Source: Ilyomonas sp965219515 (lineage in GTDB: Bacteria > Bacteroidota > Bacteroidia > Chitinophagales > Chitinophagaceae). Taken from it: a stretch of 64,000 nt of DNA. The notes under the pieces were generated by a model. That model saw only the letters and a program-made list of their open reading frames with translations, was not told where the DNA came from and searched no databases. This document shows, in pieces, positions 16,519 through 26,772 of the stretch (the first letter of the stretch is position 1; each line of letters starts with the position of its first letter). The stretch covers positions 1,240,001-1,304,000 of the forward strand of contig OZ244776.1 in NCBI GenBank assembly GCA_965219515.1, in the 5' to 3' direction. Position numbers and translations under genes: made by a program.

Positions 16519-19500
16519 ATGATACCGATAGATAATTCAACCCTGAGAACAAAACCGCTGATGCGCTGTTCAGTGTTACGATTACGCAGATTCTTCTGCC
16601 TGCTTTTTATTTGTTTTTCATGTTTATTCTCTTTTGCACAAGGAGACGGCGGCATCACAAAAACTATCGGAAAAAAAAAGGAAGGAAGTGAAATCACTTC
16701 AAATAGCTATGTTCCCGCCGTAATCTATGTGTCGGAGCCCAATGAGATTGTAAACGCTGCTAAGATTGTTAACAACATAACCCTGGAGATAAATGAAAAT
16801 TTGGCTGGTCTTGACAATTTCACTGCAGTCGTAACGGTGATTGTGCAATATGGAGACGATGTAAATTCAACTACTGAAATGTCTCAACAGAATTTAACCG
16901 TTAATTATGCTAAAGGTGTTGGTGTTAAATACAATGCACAAAACCGAATAACTTTTGAAGGTGCAAAATTTGTAAGGATTGGTATTGCTAATGTATCCGT
17001 CAGTTCAAATACAGCATCAGCAGCAACCATAATCTCGAAATTGATTCTGTTAAACGAAATGACGATTACCCGGTATTATGATTTAAGTGATAACAATGTA
17101 CCGGCTCCTGAGTTTAAATTAGCGCAGGCAGAAGTTAATGGTGAGCTTCCCGTAATATGGAAAATAAATGTAACCCCTGGAAATAACGGAACACAATTGG
17201 AATGGACATGGCTTTCTGATGAAATGGCATCTGTTTATGCCCAAGATGGAACAGTTAATACAGATCTTTTGTTTATTAATAACGCAACACGTGTTGATTT
17301 GTCGCCTGATGTAAACCTTTATAATATTCCTCTGCTTTATGAGGGCATAGGCAAAGTATATTACCGTGTCCGCTTTGTAAACAACAAGGCAAATGGCAGC
17401 CGTAGTGACGGACCTTGGAGTGAAATTAGAAATTATAGTTTTATTGGTCATCAGAATAATCTTAACTGGCAGGCAACAACATCTTTTGCAGAGGGCGGCA
17501 AGCGAAAATCTGTTGTTCAATATTATGATGGAAGCCTGCGACAAAGGCAAACGGTAACAAAAAATAATACAGATAATACAGTCGTGGTTGCTGAAACTTT
17601 GTATGATCAGCAAGGCAGGCCAGCCATTCAAATATTGCCTTCGCCTGAAATGTCAAATACCATTGCCTACATCAATGACCTTAACTTATTTAACGGGCAA
17701 ACCGGAAGTCAGCAAAATCCAGCCGAACTTTTTGATCTGCAAAGCGCTGTTACGCCCCCTGCATTGCAACCATACAGCGGAGCGGCAAGCTATTACAGCC
17801 CTACTAACCCCACTGTGAGCGATTCGGCAAACCCGAATTTTTCACTGGCAAAAAAGATACCCGATGCGCAGGGATATCCTTATACCCTTACCCGGTACAC
17901 ACCGGATGTAACCGGTCGGATTCTAAGTCAGAGCGGTGTGGGAGAGACTTTTAAAGCAGGTGGAGGACATGATACCAAGTATTTTTACGGGTCTCCTTCA
18001 CAGGAAGAACTCGATGGCTTGTTTGGAACCGAAGCAGGCAATGCGGCTCATTATTTTAAAAACATGGTGCAGGATGCCAATGGCCAAATGAGCATTAGTT
18101 ATGTGGATATGCATGGCAGAACTGTTGCTACTGCCTTGGCCGGGGATGCACCCCCGGGTATGACTTCTCTTTTGCCCGACGCTGCCAGTTATCCGAATCA
18201 GGACAAGCAAACACTTACAAAAAACTTATTAAAACCAGGCTCTAATCTGGTAAAAGACAACAATAGAATCGAATCTGTAAACACACTATTGGTTCCTTAC
18301 GCTACTTCTCATACATTCAATTACCAGTTAACGCCCTCTTCATTTCAGACATACAATTGCGACAATACCACCACTGCCTGCTATGATTGTTTATACAACT
18401 TAGAAATAAGCATAACAGATGAATCCGGAGAAAGTAGTCCAACAATTTATACATTCAGCAATATTAGCCTGGCGCCTGATAACGACTGTAGTACGGCACC
18501 CCTCCTCTTGACTAAAACTGATAATACAAGCGAAGCCTCCGTTAGCGGGAATACCATTACCATTACTAAAACATTATCGGCCGGCTCCTATACAATACGA
18601 AAAACACTTACAGTTAGTGATGCAGGACGGGAGCAGCAGAAGCAGGCATTTTTAACCAAAGCTCTTTGTAAAACGGAGCAGGATATTATTGACTCTATTT
18701 ACCTTGTAGAAAAAGGAATCACAGGTTGCGAGCTGACGCCAACTCCTGTTTCGGATTGCCCGGGCAACCTCTGTAATCCTCAGGTATCCCATACGCTTGA
18801 ATCCATTAAACAGCAAATGCTGGCAGACATGATTCCCTATAGCGGGCAGTATGCATTGGCAGCTATCGGGGAAACTTCTACAAACTCTTCCCTTTTCAGC
18901 CAGTATAATATTTTTGCCAGTAATGCTTTCCGCAATCCATGGAACAGCAATAATACCGCTGATTATTACCTAAGCGGGGATGGGGTTCCGGACCCGGTTT
19001 TATACCCGGCCGGAACCACAACTTCAGCTCTGCCAGTTTCAATCAGCAAAGAGTTCTTCGAAAGTCATTTTTCCTTTTCCTGGGCAGACGCCCTGTTGCC
19101 GCATCATCCGGAATATGCAAGATATAAATATGCAGTTGCCAATCTTACTCCCAGCTATGACTGGATAAACGGATTTATCAATACTGCTGCTTATGCTGAT
19201 GCGAATGCAACAGGCTTTGTGTATCAGGCAGGAAGCAGCACAACTACGCCTTACAATGATCCCTATCATACTTTAGCTGGTGCCGGAGATAGAACGACTA
19301 TGGAAAACTGGGTAAAAAAACCTGGTGCAGGCAACACCGGTTACCTTTCTTCCGGATTTTCAATATGGCAGATAGCTTCTGGTAACGTTACAGGATGCAA
19401 ATTGAAAACCGATGCCAATACACGAAACAGTTGTTATGTTACCACACCGGTACCGGGCGATGCGGCATTTAATAATCTTACTACAACAGAAAAAGATGCC

Positions 19501-22500
19501 ATTTGGGAAAACTTTAAAAATTTATATGCCAATGAGCGGAATAACCTGGTAAACACTTATATTACTTCCAGTGTGCCATTTCCAGATGCGCCGGCATTGG
19601 TCAATGATAAATACAATCTTTATTTCACCAGCAGCAGGCAGCAAGCTGCACAGGTAATGAACTGGCAGGGGTATCCGGCAACTGACGGGGCGGCACCCTC
19701 CCTACCAGCCGGACAGGATGATGCTGCTGATGTTTATTCAGGCAGATGTTCGGGATATATTGCAGTATGGAAGACAAAGCTGCTGCAATGCAAGGCGCTG
19801 GCTTCGCGTGTTGATGTAGAGGAAGTGCTAAATGAAATTACATCCCGTATGCAGGCTGTGTGTATGAATGGCAGCAATGAAGCCAATCCGTTTGGTTCAA
19901 GTACGGTTGCACCCTCAACTCCCGCTTATGTAACGGACCGGAGTTTTGAAGATGTAATCCAGAATGTTTTTATTGAAAAAGGAATTATAGGAAGCAATGG
20001 GATTTATACCGATGGTTATTGCAACCCCTTTGTAATTGATTATCCAAAGCCTTTTAATAAGGCAGAACAGGTGATTCCGGAAGTAACGGGCACCGTTGAC
20101 ACGTGTAATTGCCGGTTGTTTCAAAATATAAAAACAGAAGCAGGCAATGCCGGTTATGACCCGGGTGATTTTACTTCATTGAACCAATACCTGCAGCTTG
20201 TTTACAAAGAGACAATTACAAAACCCCTCTTTGACGTTTTAAGCAGTTGTTCGGTGAGCGGAACGCAATCGTGCACCACCACGTATGACACTTCTTTTGT
20301 TCATTACAATTGCGATGATCCTGCACCTGTCTGCGGCGGATCCAGTTTTAGTAGAACCAGCCAATCTGCGGGGTCTGACCAAAATACCCCAACCACAAAT
20401 CTCCAGCCGGGAGAATGTATTAAGATACTGGCTTGCCCTACCAGTACGTGTAATACCATAACAGTCTATGCCCTGCCGACACCACAGCCGCTTCCCCGCT
20501 TCCTGCAATGCGGCTATATGGCTCAATCGTTATGTCATACCTGCGGAGAACTGCAACAACTGACGGCTCAATTCAAAGCGGCTTTTGCTGCTCCTTTCAA
20601 TAATGCTCCTAAATTCCAAAATGATTCTATACTTACTGATTATAACATTGATTACAATTTAGCCTGGGAGCGGTTTGTAAACTATCGCACCGGCATGCAG
20701 GAAACCTGGCAAACTTACGCAGCAAAAGCTCTTGCAAACAATTGTACCGTTTATAATTCCGGCTCAACCAGTACGGCATCTGTTATTTGCGCGCGAAGCC
20801 TGCCTTTGAATGACACCACAGGCATCTTTGTTAAAGCAGCCCCATGTGCCCATACATTCGCCATGGCAGTGGATATGGGCCAGAATATATATGCAGCCCG
20901 CAAAGCGCAATTGCTGGCAGATTTTGATGCTTCCTACCGCAGTAAATGCCTGTCCTCCGTTAGTGATGAAGTGTTTACGGTTACCTATCAGCAAAGTGAA
21001 TATCACTATACCCTATACTATTACGACCAGGCGGGAAATCTGGTAAAAACAGTTCCACCCAACGGAGTGCGTCCCGATTTCAGCACCGCTTTCCTGAACG
21101 CTGTAAAAAGCGCAAGAACCTCCGGTGCCGAGCAGCCCCGGCCGCATCTGCTGACGACACGTTATTGTTATAATTCTTTAAATGCGGTTACTGCGCAAAG
21201 TTCGCCGGATGGAGGAATCAGCAACTTCTGGTACGACAGGCTGGGCAGATTGACCGTAAGCCGGAATGCAAAACAGGCGGCTGCGGGCAAGTGGAGTTAT
21301 ACAATATACGACAACTTGGGAAGGATAAATGAAGTGGGACAAAAGCCGCAGGCAACAGCCATGACGCAAGCCATCAGCCAGGATACGGCATCATTGTCAT
21401 CATGGTTGAATGGCACCGGCACCAGAGAGCAGATAACTTACACAATTTATGACAGCCCTTACCTTGCTGATGCCACCTCTTTGTCAACCTACATCCGGCT
21501 TCAGCAGAACCTTCGTAACCGGGTAAGCTATACGATGGTTAAAAATTCAGAAACAGATGCGCAACAATATGCAGCTACCTTTTATACATACGATATACAC
21601 GGAAATGTAGATACGCTCTTACAGGATTTTGCCGGTGTTGCCGCCATGAGCAGCACAGGCAATCGCTTCAAACGCATTACGTACGATTATGACCTGATCA
21701 GCGGAAAGGTAAATGCGGTAGATTACCAGCCACCGTTACTAAATACTGCTGGTACGTACGATGCGCAGGCGGACGCCTTTTACCACCGTTATACCTATGA
21801 TGCGGAAAACAGGCTGACGGAAGTAGAAACCAGCCGCGATAAGCTGGTATGGGAAACCGATGCTGCCTATAGTTATTACCGGCACGGACCTTTGGCAAGA
21901 GTGGTAACCGGCGCTTTGCAGGTGCAGGGCAGCGACTACACTTACACACTGCAGGGGTGGCTGAAGGGTGTAAACGGCAGTACGGATGAAGACGGAGCAC
22001 CGGGCAGCCCGGTAGCGAGAGATGCTTATAGTTACCAGTTGAATTATTACAGCGGCGATTACAAAGGCATAGACGGTACCAATCCTTCCGCTGCCATGCT
22101 GCAAGGACTTGGCAGCGCATTCAAACCCCTGTACAATGGCAATATAGCCGCAATGGGCGTTAACATTACAAAGCTGAGCCAGCCTGCGATGGTGTACAAT
22201 TACGGTTACGACCAACTGAACCGGTTGCGTACGATGGATGCCCTTACCGCTGCCACCAACGGCTTCGGCAGCCTTACTGCGGTGCAGGCATACAAAGAAG
22301 CCATCACCTACGACCCGAACGGGAACATTATAACCTACCTTCGCAATGGGGCTAACCTGACCAATATGCCTTTGCAGATGGATAACCTGACTTATACTTA
22401 CAAACCCGGCACCAACCAGCTAACCAGCATCGCCGATGTCGGTTCTTATGCCAACAACTATGGCACCTCCAAAAATGGCGTGAATGACATAGACAACCAG

Positions 22501-24009
22501 GCAGCCAACAACTACCGGTACGATGAGATTGGCAACATGACCAGTGACGTAAAGGAAGGCGTAACCGGCATTAGCTGGAATGTGTATGGCAAGATACTCA
22601 ACATTAACAGGAGCAGCGGATCTATCGCTTACACTTACGATGCATCGGGCAACCGCATCAGCAAGACATCGGGCAGTACGGTAACAACGTACGTAAGGGA
22701 TGCGCAGGGCAATGTGATGGCAGTGTATCAGAAAGCAGGCGCTGCCGCCCTGAAAAAGACAGAGAGCCACATTTACGGCAGCAGCCGTTTGGGCATTGCG
22801 GACGGGGAAACGGTAGCGCCGGTTGATGTATTGAACAGCAGTAACCAGGTGGCGGGAAGGCGCATTACCTTTACCCGGGGAGAGAAGGCTTATGAGCTGA
22901 CCAACCACTTAGGCAATGTGCTGGTAAGCATCTCTGATAAGAGGCTGGTTACGGTGAGCAATGGCAGCATCACTTCGTACACGCCGGATGTAGTGAGTGC
23001 CAGCGATTATTATCCATTCGGTATGCAGATGCCAGGGAGAACACTTACGGCTGCTAATTACCGCTATGGGTTTAATGGGAAGGAGAATGATAATGAGGTG
23101 AAGGGAGATGGTAATCAGATTGATTACGGTTTTAGAATTTATGACCCCAGAGGGGGTAGATTCTTGAGTGTCGACCCTCTGATAGGGCAATATCCTCAAT
23201 TAACTCCCTATCAATATGCGAGTAACAGACCTATTGATGGAATTGACATTGATGGATTAGAATGGGGACCACCTCATGGCGCTAATGGTAAAATTGATGA
23301 TGATGCTGCTCTTCAAATGATGCATGCTAATAGTGAAATGGCAATAGGTTTTTATGAATCTGGCAAGGGAACTATAGTAGGAGCTTTAAGCGCATTAAAA
23401 CATCCTGTAAGAACTATTAATGGAATAGCTAATGCTATTGCTCACCCTATTAATACCTTTAATGCAGTTAAAAATCAGTATGTACAAGAATTCGACGACA
23501 ATGCGGCAAAAGCTAGTGGGAAAATAGGAGGTGATATCTTTCAATTGTTATTTGGGGGTGAGTTTATTAAAGGTGTTTCTCAAAATCTGAAATGGAGTGC
23601 AGAGGTATCTAAAGGAGCTAAGTTAGCAGGGTTTTTAGATACTAAAGCATTAGTGGAAACAGTTACTAAAATTTTTAAGAACGGGAAGGAGGTGATAGAG
23701 CCCGCTTATAAGATTGGTAAATATGGTTTTGAAAACACAAAAGAATTTAAGACTATAGTAAATGCGATGCAGTCAAGTAAAGGAACTAATTTTATAGTGA
23801 GTTCGCAAGAAGAAGCCTTAAAGTTTTTAAACAAAGCTTTCCCGGGTATCAAGCAAGAAGCAACAGGTGAAGCTTCAAAATTTGGATATAGATTAGATGT
23901 TGAAGAAACTGCAAGCGGAAGTTTAAAACAAGGACACCAAGGAACTCATGTAAATTATTACGATAAAGAAAACAAAATATGGGGTAACATTGAAATAAAA
24001 GCAAAATGA
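16519..24009 (+). CDS. RHS/YD-repeat polymorphic toxin (main copy)
   Basis: A 2,496-residue protein. It has a signal peptide (start at 16519, or at 16561 giving MRCSVLRLRR followed by a hydrophobic stretch to FSFAQ), a long beta-rich N-terminal region including a Bacteroidota DUF6443-like segment near 310-480 (LRQRQTVTK, ETLYDQQGRPA), and YD repeats from about 1480 (YYYDQAGNLV, WYDRLGRLT, YTYDASGNRI). The RHS-associated core is near 2160-2250 (YYPFGMQMPGR, GFNGKENDNE, YDPRGGRFLSVDP). The last 245 residues, after IDGLEW, are AT-rich and unrelated to the other tips: they are the toxin region, ending in GHQGTHVNYYD-like strands that may be a nuclease. RHS shells encapsulate such tips. The stop overlaps the immunity gene by four bases. 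Confidence 0.85.
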   Translation: MIPIDNSTLRTKPLMRCSVLRLRRFFCLLFICFSCLFSFAQGDGGITKTIGKKKEGSEITSNSYVPAVIYVSEPNEIVNAAKIVNNITLEINENLAGLDNFTAVVTVIVQYGDDVNSTTEMSQQNLTVNYAKGVGVKYNAQNRITFEGAKFVRIGIANVSVSSNTASAATIISKLILLNEMTITRYYDLSDNNVPAPEFKLAQAEVNGELPVIWKINVTPGNNGTQLEWTWLSDEMASVYAQDGTVNTDLLFINNATRVDLSPDVNLYNIPLLYEGIGKVYYRVRFVNNKANGSRSDGPWSEIRNYSFIGHQNNLNWQATTSFAEGGKRKSVVQYYDGSLRQRQTVTKNNTDNTVVVAETLYDQQGRPAIQILPSPEMSNTIAYINDLNLFNGQTGSQQNPAELFDLQSAVTPPALQPYSGAASYYSPTNPTVSDSANPNFSLAKKIPDAQGYPYTLTRYTPDVTGRILSQSGVGETFKAGGGHDTKYFYGSPSQEELDGLFGTEAGNAAHYFKNMVQDANGQMSISYVDMHGRTVATALAGDAPPGMTSLLPDAASYPNQDKQTLTKNLLKPGSNLVKDNNRIESVNTLLVPYATSHTFNYQLTPSSFQTYNCDNTTTACYDCLYNLEISITDESGESSPTIYTFSNISLAPDNDCSTAPLLLTKTDNTSEASVSGNTITITKTLSAGSYTIRKTLTVSDAGREQQKQAFLTKALCKTEQDIIDSIYLVEKGITGCELTPTPVSDCPGNLCNPQVSHTLESIKQQMLADMIPYSGQYALAAIGETSTNSSLFSQYNIFASNAFRNPWNSNNTADYYLSGDGVPDPVLYPAGTTTSALPVSISKEFFESHFSFSWADALLPHHPEYARYKYAVANLTPSYDWINGFINTAAYADANATGFVYQAGSSTTTPYNDPYHTLAGAGDRTTMENWVKKPGAGNTGYLSSGFSIWQIASGNVTGCKLKTDANTRNSCYVTTPVPGDAAFNNLTTTEKDAIWENFKNLYANERNNLVNTYITSSVPFPDAPALVNDKYNLYFTSSRQQAAQVMNWQGYPATDGAAPSLPAGQDDAADVYSGRCSGYIAVWKTKLLQCKALASRVDVEEVLNEITSRMQAVCMNGSNEANPFGSSTVAPSTPAYVTDRSFEDVIQNVFIEKGIIGSNGIYTDGYCNPFVIDYPKPFNKAEQVIPEVTGTVDTCNCRLFQNIKTEAGNAGYDPGDFTSLNQYLQLVYKETITKPLFDVLSSCSVSGTQSCTTTYDTSFVHYNCDDPAPVCGGSSFSRTSQSAGSDQNTPTTNLQPGECIKILACPTSTCNTITVYALPTPQPLPRFLQCGYMAQSLCHTCGELQQLTAQFKAAFAAPFNNAPKFQNDSILTDYNIDYNLAWERFVNYRTGMQETWQTYAAKALANNCTVYNSGSTSTASVICARSLPLNDTTGIFVKAAPCAHTFAMAVDMGQNIYAARKAQLLADFDASYRSKCLSSVSDEVFTVTYQQSEYHYTLYYYDQAGNLVKTVPPNGVRPDFSTAFLNAVKSARTSGAEQPRPHLLTTRYCYNSLNAVTAQSSPDGGISNFWYDRLGRLTVSRNAKQAAAGKWSYTIYDNLGRINEVGQKPQATAMTQAISQDTASLSSWLNGTGTREQITYTIYDSPYLADATSLSTYIRLQQNLRNRVSYTMVKNSETDAQQYAATFYTYDIHGNVDTLLQDFAGVAAMSSTGNRFKRITYDYDLISGKVNAVDYQPPLLNTAGTYDAQADAFYHRYTYDAENRLTEVETSRDKLVWETDAAYSYYRHGPLARVVTGALQVQGSDYTYTLQGWLKGVNGSTDEDGAPGSPVARDAYSYQLNYYSGDYKGIDGTNPSAAMLQGLGSAFKPLYNGNIAAMGVNITKLSQPAMVYNYGYDQLNRLRTMDALTAATNGFGSLTAVQAYKEAITYDPNGNIITYLRNGANLTNMPLQMDNLTYTYKPGTNQLTSIADVGSYANNYGTSKNGVNDIDNQAANNYRYDEIGNMTSDVKEGVTGISWNVYGKILNINRSSGSIAYTYDASGNRISKTSGSTVTTYVRDAQGNVMAVYQKAGAAALKKTESHIYGSSRLGIADGETVAPVDVLNSSNQVAGRRITFTRGEKAYELTNHLGNVLVSISDKRLVTVSNGSITSYTPDVVSASDYYPFGMQMPGRTLTAANYRYGFNGKENDNEVKGDGNQIDYGFRIYDPRGGRFLSVDPLIGQYPQLTPYQYASNRPIDGIDIDGLEWGPPHGANGKIDDDAALQMMHANSEMAIGFYESGKGTIVGALSALKHPVRTINGIANAIAHPINTFNAVKNQYVQEFDDNAAKASGKIGGDIFQLLFGGEFIKGVSQNLKWSAEVSKGAKLAGFLDTKALVETVTKIFKNGKEVIEPAYKIGKYGFENTKEFKTIVNAMQSSKGTNFIVSSQEEALKFLNKAFPGIKQEATGEASKFGYRLDVEETASGSLKQGHQGTHVNYYDKENKIWGNIEIKAK

Positions 24010-24473
24010 TTCTTATGAAAGCAATTAAAGAAAAATACGGATTTAAGGAAGTAATTGCTATAGGTGAACTAGTGAATAATAAAAAACAAGGTAGATGGAA
24101 ATTTTATTTAGGTAATGGAATGCTTTGGAGAGAAGTTGAATTTAAAAATGGTATTGAAAACGGTAGTTGGAAAATGTGGCATGAAGAAACTGGGAAGATT
24201 TATATTGACCAGTATCTGATAGATGGAAAATCAAATGGTTACTGGCGTGAATATTATGAAAACGGTCAGATAAAAGAAGAAGGTGGATATATGAAAGGTA
24301 AGTATTCGCCAATTAATTTTTGGGATGAGAATGGTAATCAGCTAATGAAAGAAGGAACAGGAATCAAGATAGATAGACGGGGGATATCAGGATTGGCTGT
24401 GTATCATTGGTTTTATGACCGAGGAAAGTTTGTAAGAGAAGAGCAAATAGAAGGATATACTATATTGCGATAG
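24006..24473 (+). CDS. MORN/YwqK-like immunity protein for the main RHS toxin
   Basis: A 155-residue cytoplasmic protein with several MORN-type repeats of the form G-x-W-x-x-Y-x-x-N-G (GRWKFYLGNGML, GYWREYYENGQIK), the pattern of the YwqK antitoxin family. In polymorphic toxin loci YwqK-type proteins act as immunity or antitoxin partners. ATG 24006 overlaps the toxin stop as ATGA; an ATG at 24018 is an alternative. Its position directly behind the toxin is the main evidence for the pairing. Confidence 0.75.
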   Translation: MILMKAIKEKYGFKEVIAIGELVNNKKQGRWKFYLGNGMLWREVEFKNGIENGSWKMWHEETGKIYIDQYLIDGKSNGYWREYYENGQIKEEGGYMKGKYSPINFWDENGNQLMKEGTGIKIDRRGISGLAVYHWFYDRGKFVREEQIEGYTILR

Positions 24474-24506
24474 CCACAGTAAACCACCAATCAGATTGGC
24501 AAGACG

Positions 24507-25820
24507 GTGGGCAACACGGTAACCACCTATGTAAGGGATGCACAGGGCAATGTACTGGCAGTGTATCAGCAGGCAGGCAGCAGGGCGTTGCAGAAGATAG
24601 AAAGCCACATCTATGGCTCAAGCCGCCTTGGCATTGCAGGAAAGGAAACCACCGCAGCTGTGGAAAAACCACTGACCGGAGGCTACCAACCGGCAAGACT
24701 GATTACCTTTACCAGAGGAGAGAAGGCGTATGAGTTAACCAACCACTTGGGCAATGTGCTGGTAACCATCAGTGATAAGCGGCTGGCTGCTGTAAGTAAC
24801 GGCACTATCACCGCTTACAATGCAGATGTGATAAGTGCCAGCGATTATTATCCTTTCGGTATGCAGATGCCAGGGAGAACGCTTACTGCTTCCAATTATA
24901 GGTATGGGTTTAACGGGAAGGAAAATGATAATGAAGTGAAAGGTGATGGCAACCAGCAGGACTACGGAGAAAGAGTATATGATCCCCGTACCGGAAGATT
25001 TTATTCTGTTGACCCTTTGGCACATAAGTTTACATCATGGTCTCCATACAATGCGATGGCAGACAACCCAATTTCTAATACTGACCCAACAGGTGCAGCA
25101 GTAGCTCCTATTTATGACCGAGAAGGTGCGTTTTTAGGAACAGATGACCAAGGTTTGCAGGGCAACGCCATAGTGTTGGATAAGAAAAATTTTACACAGG
25201 GCATGAAGCATGATGATGCTGTAAAAAAAGATTTAGGTGTTAAGGCATTGGCGACACCAGAAGCAAAGGCGAAATACGCAAATAGTTATTATGAGTTACC
25301 AAGCCGACCGGATTATGATGGCTTTGTTACCATCCAGGAAGGGATTGATTGGGCAAAATCTCATGTCGGAGCATTAAATAATCCTACGCCTGAAAACATG
25401 CTTTACTTAGATGCTTCCAAACTTGATTTTGGAAATATCACTGCAATTGACTTTAAAAATGGAGTAGGCAAGTCGTCACCTATTCAGCTTAACACTCTTG
25501 GCAATTTCCTTGAATCTTCGACCAACGCAACATTAAGGGCTACTGTATACGCATTGGGACGTGTTGATATGACATTATTAGATAACAACGGAAGTGTTTC
25601 TATTGTAAATGATTTTAATAAGTCGTTTAATAGAGCAACAGATTATGACTGGAACAGAGGTGGCGGCTTTCCGAGAAGCCAATTAATAGATTATGAAAGA
25701 AGGAGAGCCGGGCTTAACGACACGCATGGTTTTAGAACGTTTTATTATGGAACAGGTAAATTAAGACCAGTGCTCGAGCTTCCACAACCCGGAACCTTAG
25801 AGTTTGAAATGGTGAGGTAA
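24507..25820 (+). CDS. displaced RHS tip 1 (core fragment plus distinct C-terminal region)
   Basis: An RHS fragment with no signal peptide or N-terminal shell. Homology to the main gene begins around 24483, directly after a TAA; the GTG at 24507 is the first usable start and is poorly placed. It repeats residues equivalent to the last YD repeats (TTYVRDAQGNV), the anchor YYPFGMQMPGR and the core YDPRTGRFYSVDP. The C-terminal 240 residues differ entirely from the main tip, with YDWNRGGGFPRSQLIDYER and TFYYGTGKLRP near the end. Such orphan tips are thought to be donors that recombine with the main gene to swap toxins. The toxin family is not one I recognise. Confidence 0.75.
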   Translation: MGNTVTTYVRDAQGNVLAVYQQAGSRALQKIESHIYGSSRLGIAGKETTAAVEKPLTGGYQPARLITFTRGEKAYELTNHLGNVLVTISDKRLAAVSNGTITAYNADVISASDYYPFGMQMPGRTLTASNYRYGFNGKENDNEVKGDGNQQDYGERVYDPRTGRFYSVDPLAHKFTSWSPYNAMADNPISNTDPTGAAVAPIYDREGAFLGTDDQGLQGNAIVLDKKNFTQGMKHDDAVKKDLGVKALATPEAKAKYANSYYELPSRPDYDGFVTIQEGIDWAKSHVGALNNPTPENMLYLDASKLDFGNITAIDFKNGVGKSSPIQLNTLGNFLESSTNATLRATVYALGRVDMTLLDNNGSVSIVNDFNKSFNRATDYDWNRGGGFPRSQLIDYERRRAGLNDTHGFRTFYYGTGKLRPVLELPQPGTLEFEMVR

Positions 25821-25845
25821 TCCGTTCAATTAAATTAATTCTGTA

Positions 25846-26301
25846 ATGCAAAAAAAATCTCACCATATTATTTACAATATTTTTTTTCTACTTGTACTTT
25901 CCAGTGCATCTTGCAACGAATGGTACAATCATCCTTTAGGTAATCATCTTTCTTTATGGGATGGTGATGGAGATAAAGATAGAATTATCGTTTATTGTGA
26001 AGGGAACTGTCACGGTGGAATACGAGTTCTTCCTACTTATGAAAGAAGTACAAATAATGGCGAATATGTAGAAAGCGCCACTTCCAATAAGAAATGGGTA
26101 ATAGCAAAAACATTGCAGGTAAAGGACAACAAAGAGAACTATTACATTATCAACATCAGCAAAGACTTCGATATCGAGAACGTAGATTGCGCAAAGGTGA
26201 ATTGTGATAGCATTCTTCAAAGCCATGTGACGGGACCTTTGAGTTTACCCGAGTTTAAGAATAAAGTACAAGCTCTGAATATAGATTTGGATTTTAAATA
26301 A
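25846..26301 (+). CDS. probable lipoprotein immunity protein for RHS tip 1
   Basis: A 151-residue protein with a lipoprotein signal: basic start, hydrophobic core and lipobox S-A-S-C near residue 23, so it is probably anchored in a membrane facing the periplasm. The mature part has CEGNCHGGIRVLP and a later C-A-K-V-N-C pair but no family I recognise. It starts 25 bases after the tip 1 stop, the position of an immunity gene. A periplasmic immunity protein would suggest that tip 1 acts in the envelope or periplasm. Confidence 0.6.
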   Translation: MQKKSHHIIYNIFFLLVLSSASCNEWYNHPLGNHLSLWDGDGDKDRIIVYCEGNCHGGIRVLPTYERSTNNGEYVESATSNKKWVIAKTLQVKDNKENYYIINISKDFDIENVDCAKVNCDSILQSHVTGPLSLPEFKNKVQALNIDLDFK

Positions 26302-26327
26302 CCTTTTTTATAGCAGATAAAATCAAG

Positions 26328-26350
26328 AAGCCGCAGTGATGCGGCTTTGT
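26328..26350 (+). terminator. intrinsic terminator after tip 1 immunity gene
   Basis: An 8-bp stem AAGCCGCA / TGCGGCTT with a GTGA loop, followed by TTGTTG. It ends the plus-strand tip 1 unit and could also serve the minus-strand HTH remnant that begins just beyond it. Confidence 0.6.
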
Positions 26351-26354
26351 TGCT

Positions 26355-26693
26355 TTATAGCGCTGCTACATTTTTTTGAAAGAAGTCTTTGAATTTTGAT
26401 TTAGTAAGCATACCATCAATGATACGATAGACAGCTTGTTTATCTTCATCCTCTAATTGTTCAATGAGGCGAAGTTTTTCATTAGTGGTTTTATCTTCAA
26501 TCTTTACATCCTTTGGCACTTTACCTTCAAAGTGAATTATCTCATCCACCTTCATACCAAAGAGCTTTGCAATTTTATCTAATGCCTCAATAGAAGGTTC
26601 ACGTTCACCTTTTTCAATTTTAGAATAGTTAGAAGCATGTATGCCCGAAGCCGTAGCTACTTCTTTTTGCAGCAGCTTTTATTTGTGAGTTCA
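26355..26693 (-). pseudogene. XRE-family helix-turn-helix regulator, broken at 5' end
   Basis: Reading from 26693 on the minus strand, ATG is followed by MNSQIK, then the frame breaks. A second frame continues LLQKEVATASGIHASNYSKIE and DKIAKLFGMKVDEII, a complete HTH recognition core, and runs to 26355 (last 66 residues from a possible internal ATG at 26555). About 20 bases that would encode the first helix appear to be missing. It lies antisense between tip 1 and tip 2, like the second XRE gene between tips 3 and 4. It cannot make a normal N-terminal HTH. Confidence 0.65.
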
Positions 26694-26772
26694 TAGTGTT
26701 TTAGAAAAAAGCGCCACTCTATCGTACTACACAGCAGATGTAAAGAGTGCCAGCGATTATTATCCAGGCGGT

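Noticed and set aside
21698..23199. Long minus-strand open frames (up to 162 codons) inside the RHS gene
   Set aside because: They are antisense to conserved YD repeats and recur at each copy of the repeat, as expected from codon bias.
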